A program made the translations under genes and the position numbers. A DNA stretch of 64,000 bases from positions 3,114,501 to 3,178,500 of the forward strand of contig NZ_CP040749.1 in the NCBI RefSeq assembly GCF_006065315.1. Reading direction: 5' to 3'. This document shows, piece by piece, positions 57,944-64,000 of the stretch; the stretch's first letter is position 1; the number at the start of each line of letters is the position of its first letter. Origin of the DNA: Aureibaculum algae. GTDB lineage: Bacteria > Bacteroidota > Bacteroidia > Flavobacteriales > Flavobacteriaceae. Below the pieces are notes generated by a model that searched no databases, was not told the origin of the DNA, and saw nothing but the letters and a program-made list of their open reading frames with translations.

Positions 57944-57970
57944 AAACTAGTTCCTAATTGTTTTGTTACA
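57944..57970 (-). promoter_or_regulatory. Candidate ECF-type promoter of the second sigma gene
   Basis: Leftward TGTAACA (57970-57964), then 16 bases, then GTTT. The -35-like element is identical to that in front of the sigma gene at 39625. The leader would be about 85-90 bases. Confidence 0.25.
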
Positions 57971-58077
57971 TTGGTTAGATACAACAGGACAAATATAATG
58001 ACATTCTTTTTAATAAAACAAACTTTTTTTAATATTATTTTATGGCGTACTATATTTTTTTTACAAAAATAAGTCAC

Positions 58078-58085
58078 TATCTTTG
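58078..58085 (+). promoter_or_regulatory. -7 box of uvrA
   Basis: TATCTTTG, 29 bases before the GTG start. Confidence 0.5.
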
Positions 58086-58113
58086 TCGCTATTTCATATT
58101 TTAAAGGGCTTCC

Positions 58114-60888
58114 GTGAAGATAGACAACTTAGATCCAAGAGAACAAATAATTATAAAAAAAGCTGCATTACACAACTTAAAAGACATAGATGTGGCTATT
58201 CCTAGAAATAAATTAGTAGTTATTACTGGCTTATCTGGGTCTGGAAAATCAAGTTTAGCATTTGATACTTTATATGCAGAAGGGCAACGTCGGTATGTAG
58301 AAAGTTTATCGTCATATGCAAGACAATTTTTAGGCAAATTAAACAAACCCAAAGTTGAATATATTAAGGGTATTGCTCCTGCAATTGCGATTGAACAAAA
58401 GGTAAATAGCACAAATCCTCGTTCTACGGTAGGTACTTCTACTGAAATTTACGATTACTTTAAACTTTTATTTGCCCGAATAGGTAGAACTTATTCACCA
58501 ATTTCCGGTAATGAAGTCAAAAAAAATACCGTTGCTGATGTTATTGATCATGTTAAAAAATATGATAATGGTAGTAAATTATTATTATTAGCACCTATAT
58601 ATATAGATGAAGATAGAACCTTAGAAAAGGTACTACAAATTTTAGAGCAGCAAGGTTATTCTAGAATTAAAGTTAATAATGACGTTGTTAGAATCAATGA
58701 CTTTAAACCTAAAAATCAAAAAGAATTTCAGTTGGTAGTTGATAGAGTCGTTGTACAAGACGATGAAGACTTTTACAACCGATTGGCAGATGCCATTGAA
58801 ACTACCTTTTTTGAAGGTAAAGGCGAATGTGTAATTGAAGATTTATCAAATAACAATCAAAATATCTTTAACAATAAGTTTGAACTCGACGGAATTTCTT
58901 TTTTAGAACCAAATACACATTTATTTAGTTTTAACAATCCATATGGAGCGTGTCCAGCTTGCGAAGGATACGGAAATATAATAGGTATAGATAAAGATTT
59001 AGTAATCCCAAATACATCATTATCAATTTATGATGACGCTATTGTACCGTGGCGAACAGAATCTTTTTTAGAATATAAAGAAGCTTTAGTTGATAATGCC
59101 TATAAATTTGATTTTCCAATTCACAAACCTTATTTTGAATTAACAGAAGAGCAAATTCAATTACTATGGGATGGAAACAAATATTTTCATGGGTTAAATA
59201 CATTTTTCAAACATATTGAAGAAAAAACCTATAAGATTCAATACCGAGTAATGCTTTCAAGATATCGTGGCAAAACAAAATGTACTACATGTAATGGTAA
59301 ACGATTACGACAAGAAACTGCCAATATTAAAATAAGTGGAACTACAATAACAGATCTCGTAAACCTTCCTATTAATGAAGTTCTTGATTTTTTTCAAGGT
59401 CTAAAACTTGAGGAACATGATCAACAAATTGCGAAAAGACTCTTAAAAGAAATCAATAACAGATTACTTTTCTTGTCAGATGTAGGTTTAAATTACTTAA
59501 GTTTAAATAGAGCATCTAATTCTCTTTCTGGAGGTGAAAGCCAACGTATTAATTTGGCTACTTCCTTAGGTAGTAGTTTGGTAGGCTCTATGTATATTTT
59601 AGATGAACCCAGTATCGGCTTGCACTCTAAAGATACAGAACGCTTAGTAAATGTATTAAAAGGATTACGCGATTTAGGTAATACTGTAATTGTTGTTGAA
59701 CATGATGAAGATATTATGAAAGCGGCAGACTACATTATTGATATTGGACCTGAAGCAGGAACTTTTGGTGGTGAATTGGTAGCATATGGCACTTATAATG
59801 AAATTTTAAAAGCCGACACGTTAACGGCAAATTACCTAAAGGGAAAATTAAAAATTGAAGTTCCAAAAGAAAGAAGAAAAGGTCTTGGTTACATAAAAGT
59901 AATTGGAGCAAGAGAACATAATTTAAAAAATATTGATGTTCAATTTCCATTGAATACGTTAACTATAATTACTGGAGTTTCTGGAAGTGGAAAAAGTACT
60001 TTAGTTAAAAATATTCTATATCCTGCCTTACAGAAAAAATTATTTAATCATGGTGAAAAACCAGGACAATTTACAGATATTGAAGGTGATTTTTCTACTA
60101 TTAAAAGTGTCGAATTTATAGATCAAAATCCAATAGGGCGTTCAAGTAGATCAAACCCTGTTACTTACATAAAGGTATATGATGATATCCGAGCTTTATT
60201 TACACAACAAAAATTATCTAATATAAGAGGTTATAAAGCAAAACATTTTTCTTTTAACGTAGATGGTGGTAGATGCGAAACCTGCAAAGGAGAAGGCGAA
60301 GTAACCATTGGTATGCAATTTATGGCAGATGTACATTTACCTTGTGAAACCTGTAAAGGCAAACGATTTAAAAAAGAAATACTAGAAGTAAAATTTGAAA
60401 ATAAATCTATTTCTGATGTCTTAGAAATGACAATTGATGAAGCAACTGCATTTTTTAAGCAGCATGAACAAAAAAAGATTGTCACCAAATTAAAACCGTT
60501 GCAAGATGTAGGGTTAGGTTACGTACAATTAGGTCAGGCCTCTTCTACCCTATCAGGTGGTGAAGCTCAACGAATTAAGCTTGCTTCTTTCTTAGTAAAA
60601 GGAGTTACAAAAGATAAGGTTTTATTCATTTTTGATGAACCCACAACAGGATTACATTTTCACGATATTAAGAAACTACTTGCTTCGTTTAATGCCTTAA
60701 TTGAAAAAGGACATTCTATTGTGGTGATTGAACATAACATAGACTTAATAAAATGTGCTGATTATATTATTGACCTAGGTAAAGACGGAGGAAAAACGGG
60801 TGGTCAACTATTATTTCAAGGGTTACCTGAAGATTTAGTTAATGTAAAGGAATCTTATACATCGAAATATTTGGGAGAGAAACTTTAA
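58114..60888 (+). CDS. uvrA: Excinuclease ABC subunit A
   Basis: A 924-residue damage-recognition ATPase of nucleotide excision repair. Two ABC modules are visible: Walker A TGLSGSGKSSLAFDT and TGVSGSGKSTLVKNI, with ABC signatures NSLSGGESQRINLA and STLSGGEAQRIKLA. Zinc-binding cysteines are present (CPACEGYGN, CTTCNGKRL, CETCKGEGEV and CETCKGKRF). The start is GTG, read KIDNLDPREQIIIKKA after the initiator, a usual UvrA N-terminus. Length is typical. Single gene. Confidence 0.97.
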   Translation: MKIDNLDPREQIIIKKAALHNLKDIDVAIPRNKLVVITGLSGSGKSSLAFDTLYAEGQRRYVESLSSYARQFLGKLNKPKVEYIKGIAPAIAIEQKVNSTNPRSTVGTSTEIYDYFKLLFARIGRTYSPISGNEVKKNTVADVIDHVKKYDNGSKLLLLAPIYIDEDRTLEKVLQILEQQGYSRIKVNNDVVRINDFKPKNQKEFQLVVDRVVVQDDEDFYNRLADAIETTFFEGKGECVIEDLSNNNQNIFNNKFELDGISFLEPNTHLFSFNNPYGACPACEGYGNIIGIDKDLVIPNTSLSIYDDAIVPWRTESFLEYKEALVDNAYKFDFPIHKPYFELTEEQIQLLWDGNKYFHGLNTFFKHIEEKTYKIQYRVMLSRYRGKTKCTTCNGKRLRQETANIKISGTTITDLVNLPINEVLDFFQGLKLEEHDQQIAKRLLKEINNRLLFLSDVGLNYLSLNRASNSLSGGESQRINLATSLGSSLVGSMYILDEPSIGLHSKDTERLVNVLKGLRDLGNTVIVVEHDEDIMKAADYIIDIGPEAGTFGGELVAYGTYNEILKADTLTANYLKGKLKIEVPKERRKGLGYIKVIGAREHNLKNIDVQFPLNTLTIITGVSGSGKSTLVKNILYPALQKKLFNHGEKPGQFTDIEGDFSTIKSVEFIDQNPIGRSSRSNPVTYIKVYDDIRALFTQQKLSNIRGYKAKHFSFNVDGGRCETCKGEGEVTIGMQFMADVHLPCETCKGKRFKKEILEVKFENKSISDVLEMTIDEATAFFKQHEQKKIVTKLKPLQDVGLGYVQLGQASSTLSGGEAQRIKLASFLVKGVTKDKVLFIFDEPTTGLHFHDIKKLLASFNALIEKGHSIVVIEHNIDLIKCADYIIDLGKDGGKTGGQLLFQGLPEDLVNVKESYTSKYLGEKL

Positions 60889-61016
60889 TAAAAATGACTA
60901 TTATAATTTTAATCAAAATCTAATTTCTATGATAATAATAGTTGAGAGAAATGATATAAAAACTAATTTTCTGTAATTTAAAAAAAAGCTGAATTATAAA
61001 ATAATTCAATATTTAC

Positions 61017-61047
61017 TTGTTCTTTATTTAAAAAATTTCTATATTTC
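61017..61047 (+). promoter_or_regulatory. Promoter of the lipoprotein gene at 61082
   Basis: TTG (61017-61019), 20 bases, then TATATTTC, one base from the TAnnTTTG box. A start near 61054 gives a leader of about 28 bases. Confidence 0.4.
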
Positions 61048-61081
61048 ATACTTATATTTTTAACGCTAAACATTATATATT

Positions 61082-61696
61082 ATGAAAAAAATTATTTTTT
61101 TATTTCTAGGATTAAGTATGTTTATTTTTAATAGTTGCGAAAATGACATTGTTAATGAGCCAGACAACGAATTGCAATTAGACGTACCAATTTCAACTAA
61201 AGCAGTTGATTACGACGACACCAAACTTCATTATTATGGAAATAATAAGTGGTATGGAAATTTCGGTAGTGTAACCTGTTGGTTTAGTGGAGCTTCTCCT
61301 ACTCAATTACAGAATGGAGTAAGAAGTACTTGGAATATGATTGTCTCTCCGGTTGATCCTTTAGATTATGACAAAAAAGGTGTTAATTCTTGGGGAGGAT
61401 CGGCTTCTGGTTTTTATATTAATATAAATTGCGTTTCTTCTGGAGGCACTATAAAAATGCTAAATGCAAAAAAGATTATTAATACTACTTCCGATGGGAA
61501 TGGTGGTTGGATTGTCGATAACTATTACAGACTTACTACCAAATACATTAGTGTTTTAGGACCTCCTGGTAACTGCTTGTATGAAGGAAAAATCATACTA
61601 GATAGTAATTGTAAACCTTTGATAGTCTCAAAAGATTCAGATATGCCGACTGGTTGTTTAGAAGATGATGATGATCTTATTCTTATATTAGATTAA
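61082..61696 (+). CDS. Hypothetical lipoprotein, unrecognised
   Basis: A 204-residue lipoprotein (lipobox FNSC, cysteine 19). The mature part has alternating beta-prone, aromatic and glycine-rich segments (KLHYYGNNKWYGNFGSV, VNSWGGSASGFYINI) and four further cysteines (TCWF, NCVS, GNCLYEG, SNCKP), plus one in the acidic tail GCLEDDDD. The even spacing suggests disulphides in an extracytoplasmic beta fold. No family recognised. It is a single gene with its own promoter and terminator. Confidence 0.75.
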   Translation: MKKIIFLFLGLSMFIFNSCENDIVNEPDNELQLDVPISTKAVDYDDTKLHYYGNNKWYGNFGSVTCWFSGASPTQLQNGVRSTWNMIVSPVDPLDYDKKGVNSWGGSASGFYININCVSSGGTIKMLNAKKIINTTSDGNGGWIVDNYYRLTTKYISVLGPPGNCLYEGKIILDSNCKPLIVSKDSDMPTGCLEDDDDLILILD

Positions 61697-61712
61697 TTTA
61701 TAAAATTAGGTG

Positions 61713-61746
61713 AAACCACTAAAATTGAATTCAATTTTAGTGGTTT
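61713..61746 (+). terminator. Palindromic terminator
   Basis: Exact 17-base arms (AAACCACTAAAATTGAA and complement) centred on GAATTC, 17 bases past the lipoprotein stop, with a short T-run. Confidence 0.75.
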
Positions 61747-61836
61747 TGTAATTTGGAAAGGTTTATGCAATCGATAAATTATTATCTATTTATGCTTTTC
61801 TATTTACATATTATTATAACTTATAGTATTTAAAAG

Positions 61837-61877
61837 AAAAGTTGAATTAAAATCTAAGATTCTAATTCAACTTTTTT
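61837..61877. terminator. Terminator before the TPR gene stop side
   Basis: Arms AAAAGTTGAATTA and complement around a 13-base loop, followed by seven Ts rightward and preceded by A-rich DNA. It probably ends the leftward TPR gene and backs up the previous terminator. Confidence 0.7.
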
Positions 61878-61904
61878 TAATTTATTTTAATGAGTACTCA
61901 GTTG

Positions 61905-62600
61905 TTACTCTTTCTTTACCTGCTTACCAGCGATTACAGCTTCAAGATTTTCTTTTGCTAAGACAAAATCTTCTTGAATTTCCACTGCTTTTTGGAAACT
62001 AAGTTTCGCTAAATCTAACTTCTCTTGCTCAAACTCAATCAGTCCTTTTAAGTTTGATATTGCAGCCAATAATGCTACCTGTTGCTGGTAATTTTTATTT
62101 ACCGCATAGCTTACTTTTATCTCACCAGTATCTTTTAATTCCTGTGCTTTTTTAACAGCTGACATTGCTTCATCATATTTTTTCAACGCAAAATACAAAT
62201 TAGCTAATTTATAAGCATGGTAGTTATTGCCTGACTTTACGGTTAACTTAGCATAGGTTTGAGCTGCTTTATCATAAGCTCCCATATTTTCTAAAGAGAC
62301 AGCCTGCATCTCCAAAATTTGTTGTTTACTACCATCTTTACTCAAAACATCTGCACATACCATATAGCAAGAAGGATACTTTCTGTCGTTAAAATATAAA
62401 TAAGCTAAACTGTCTTTATAAGTACTATTGTCGCCTTCTTTTGCTATAATATCATACATGCTTTTTTTAGCAACGTCTGAATCTGCATAACGTAAAGCTT
62501 GTTTTAATACCGCCTTATCTAATGAAGTATCTGTATTGCTTTGAGCATAAAAAGAAGTTATTGCTAAAAAAGCACTAAATGTAATGTAAAATTTTCTCAT
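61905..62600 (-). CDS. Exported TPR-repeat protein
   Basis: A 231-residue protein with a signal peptide ending near FYAQS. At least four TPR-like helix pairs follow, for example KQQILEMQAVSLENMGAYDK with AAQTYAKL, HAYKLANLYFALKKYDEAMS, and EQEKLDLAKLSFQKAVEIQE. It ends in a basic VIAGKQVKKE. TPRs mediate protein contacts; in Bacteroidota such periplasmic proteins are common and unassigned. Single gene upstream of tRNA-His in the same direction. Confidence 0.85.
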   Translation of the reverse strand: MRKFYITFSAFLAITSFYAQSNTDTSLDKAVLKQALRYADSDVAKKSMYDIIAKEGDNSTYKDSLAYLYFNDRKYPSCYMVCADVLSKDGSKQQILEMQAVSLENMGAYDKAAQTYAKLTVKSGNNYHAYKLANLYFALKKYDEAMSAVKKAQELKDTGEIKVSYAVNKNYQQQVALLAAISNLKGLIEFEQEKLDLAKLSFQKAVEIQEDFVLAKENLEAVIAGKQVKKE

Positions 62601-62631
62601 ATTTATTATTTTGGGTGTCTACAAATTTATT

Positions 62632-62639
62632 GAAATTAA
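62632..62639 (-). promoter_or_regulatory. -7 box of the TPR gene
   Basis: Leftward TAAATTTG, 31 bases before the ATG. Confidence 0.45.
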
Positions 62640-62721
62640 TCTTAATAAAATGCTAAAGTTTTGTCTGGTTATTTTCTCTTATTTATTATGGTTCAAATCA
62701 AAAATAATATGAACCATAAAC

Positions 62722-62750
62722 AAAAAAAGCTCCTTATTTCTAAGAAGCCT
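62722..62750 (-). terminator. Terminator after tRNA-His
   Basis: Leftward GCTTCTTA and TAAGGAGC pair (one G-U) around GAAA and are followed by seven Ts, 9 bases past the tRNA. Confidence 0.8.
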
Positions 62751-62758
62751 TATTTTTG

Positions 62759-62833
62759 GGTGGAAGATGGGGCTCGAACCCACGACCCTCGGTACCACAA
62801 ACCGATGCTCTAACCAACTGAGCTACAACCACC
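62759..62833 (-). tRNA. tRNA-His, anticodon GTG
   Basis: The leftward strand folds as a full cloverleaf: D stem GCTC/GAGC, anticodon stem TCGGT/ACCGA with loop TTGTGGT, variable loop GGGTC and T arm GTGGG-TTCGAGC-CCCAT. The extra 5' G (-1) opposite C73 is the histidine identity mark. CCA is not encoded. The acceptor stem GTGGTTG/CTTCCAC has two adjacent U-U oppositions at 5:68 and 6:67. Confidence 0.95.
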
Positions 62834-62873
62834 ATTTAATATATTCAGCAAACCATTTCTAGCTTAGCGGATG

Positions 62874-62903
62874 CAAATATAATCTATTTGTAGTATTGTT
62901 CAA
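62874..62903 (-). promoter_or_regulatory. Promoter of tRNA-His
   Basis: Leftward TTG (62903-62901), 19 bases, TATATTTG (62881-62874): a full Bacteroidota housekeeping promoter, 41 bases before the tRNA. Confidence 0.65.
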
Positions 62904-62977
62904 ATAAAAAATGAAAAATTTGTAACTTTAAACCTAATTTGTGCTACTAACTAATAAAACCACTAAACTAAAGTTAG

Positions 62978-63667
62978 ATGAAACCTAAATTTTTATATTT
63001 CTTTTTTTTCATAATTAGTATCAATTGTACAAAACCAACAAATAGTGATGCTTTTATTGAAAACGTAACTGGACGCTATTTATACGATTCTGATCAAGTG
63101 ATTGAAGTTTACTTTAAGGATAAGGTTTTACTATTAACCTGGAAAGGAATTAAAGACATAAAACCAATGAAGTTTGATGATGATATCTTTTTCGTAAAAG
63201 AAATGAACGAAAAGATCACTTTTAAAACAAATCCTCAAGATCAAAAAGAATATTTGGTATTACTTCCCAAAGAAGAAGGTGCTGAAATCACATTTAATTT
63301 TAAAAAATTAGAGAAAAATGAATTAACACCTAGTGAATATCTAGCAAACGATAATTTTGAAGAAGCATTAGCTGGTTATATAGCTATTCAACAAAAAGAT
63401 TCATTAAACATAGCCGTAAACGAGAATGAGATGAACGCTATAGGTTATTATCATCTTGGACGAAATGAAATCCCAAAAGCCATTAACGTACTAAAAATCA
63501 ATGCTGTTTTACACCCAAAAAGCGATAATGTATTTGATAGTTTAGGGGAAGCTTATTTGAAAAGTGGAGATACATTACAAGCCATAGTTAATTACAAAAA
63601 AGCACTAGCAATAGATTCTGGCAACAGACGTGCAAAAAACGTAGTTGAAAAATTTGATAAAAAATAA
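62978..63667 (+). CDS. Hypothetical lipoprotein with C-terminal TPRs
   Basis: A 229-residue lipoprotein (lipobox SINC, cysteine 17). Residues about 25-125 look like a small beta domain (VTGRYLYDSDQVIEVYFKDK, LLTWKGIKDIKPMKFD). From about 130 on, TPR pairs appear: NEMNAIGYYHLGRNEIPKAI, then DSLGEAYLKSGDTLQAIVNY and KKALAIDSGNRRAKNVV. Similar tails occur on exported hydrolases in Bacteroidota, but no catalytic domain is present here. Function unknown. Confidence 0.75.
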   Translation: MKPKFLYFFFFIISINCTKPTNSDAFIENVTGRYLYDSDQVIEVYFKDKVLLLTWKGIKDIKPMKFDDDIFFVKEMNEKITFKTNPQDQKEYLVLLPKEEGAEITFNFKKLEKNELTPSEYLANDNFEEALAGYIAIQQKDSLNIAVNENEMNAIGYYHLGRNEIPKAINVLKINAVLHPKSDNVFDSLGEAYLKSGDTLQAIVNYKKALAIDSGNRRAKNVVEKFDKK

Positions 63668-63748
63668 AGAAAGTGTTCGAAATAGGATATTAATTGACTC
63701 CTATCTATCCATTATTACTTTTTATAATATTTATGAATAACCTGTTGC

Positions 63749-64000
63749 CTATATCAAATCATCTAAATTATCAACAGCTACATAACGCTCTACCGTAAAT
63801 CCTTCAGCATAATCTGCACCTATTAAACGCCCTAAATCTTTGGCTCTATATTCAATACTTTCTAAAAATGTTTTGGTAGCAATAGGCGAAGTTGGTTCCT
63901 TACTATTTGGATCATAAAATTGCGAGGCATAAGCCTTAATAGCTTCTATTTTTTTATTAATAAATCCAGATACATCAACAACAAAGTCCGGCTCAATGTT
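63749..64000 (-). CDS. bshB1: BshB1 bacillithiol deacetylase, C-terminal part, cut by window edge
   Basis: Eighty-three residues and the stop are visible; the start lies beyond the right edge. The text FYDPNSKEPTSP, FLESIEYRAKDLGRLIG and DYAEGFTVERYVAVDNL is the conserved C-terminus of BshB1, the LmbE-family zinc enzyme that deacetylates GlcNAc-malate in bacillithiol synthesis. The metal motifs lie in the missing part. This points to a bacillithiol-making Bacteroidota. Confidence 0.88.
   Translation of the reverse strand, partial: NIEPDFVVDVSGFINKKIEAIKAYASQFYDPNSKEPTSPIATKTFLESIEYRAKDLGRLIGADYAEGFTVERYVAVDNLDDLI

Overview
The window looks like chromosome from a member of the Bacteroidota, most probably the Flavobacteriaceae. 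Base composition is very AT-rich. Genes generally lack a strong Shine-Dalgarno sequence, and many start 10-25 bases after a TAnnTTTG box, the Bacteroidota -7 promoter element. The gene families agree with this: Bacteroidota-type curli genes, a NagB-LmbE fusion, GIN-domain (DUF2807) proteins, a BatA-domain protein and a BshB1 deacetylase. I see no phage, integrase, transposase, CRISPR array or rRNA. One tRNA, tRNA-His, is present.

Region 1 (1-4.6 kb) is a leftward curli (functional amyloid) operon. Its order is large curlin, small curlin, a CsgH-CsgE-like fusion, CsgF and CsgG, the last cut by the window edge. Region 2 (4.6-7.5 kb) holds a decayed chimeric gene remnant, a secreted endonuclease/exonuclease/phosphatase-fold protein, a secreted metallophosphoesterase and a Coa1-like membrane protein.

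Region 3 (8-28.2 kb) is the most distinctive part. A leftward run of nine genes encodes two GH92 alpha-mannosidases, a Na+/solute symporter, a GH130 mannosyl phosphorylase, a CBM9-like lipoprotein, a LacZ-type GH2, a GH20 hexosaminidase, a DUF1080 (3-keto-disaccharide hydrolase family) lipoprotein and a Gfo/Idh/MocA oxidoreductase. A LytS/LytTR two-component pair diverges from it, and a NagB-LmbE fusion follows. Together these can strip galactose, GlcNAc and mannose from N-glycan-like chains outside the cytoplasm, import a small core sugar by symport, phosphorolyse Man-GlcNAc and feed glucosamine-6-phosphate into glycolysis. No SusC/SusD pair is present. The DUF1080 and Gfo/Idh pair suggests an added oxidative (3-keto) glycoside-cleaving step.

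Region 4 (28.6-36.3 kb) has a Wza/Wzc export pair, two tandem PPK2 kinases in an operon with ornithine aminotransferase and an NTF2-like protein, and lgt. Region 5 (36.5-39.7 kb) has a lone micro-ORF with a strong terminator and an ECF sigma / anti-sigma / DUF4097-like / GIN-domain operon. Region 6 (39.7-64 kb) is mostly housekeeping: Lon, a sterol-desaturase-family hydroxylase, a BatA-domain protein, a dihydroorotase homologue without its HxH metal motif, an esterase, a metallophosphoesterase, a CrtI/RetSat-like FAD enzyme with an apparent CTG start, a metallo-beta-lactamase-fold hydrolase, a large conserved protein of unknown function, a sulfatase, Bcp, a cysteine-free endonuclease III, a sigma factor with a 47-residue companion protein, UvrA, lipoproteins, TPR proteins, tRNA-His and the end of bshB1.

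Functions are assigned from motifs and family knowledge only; no database search was run.
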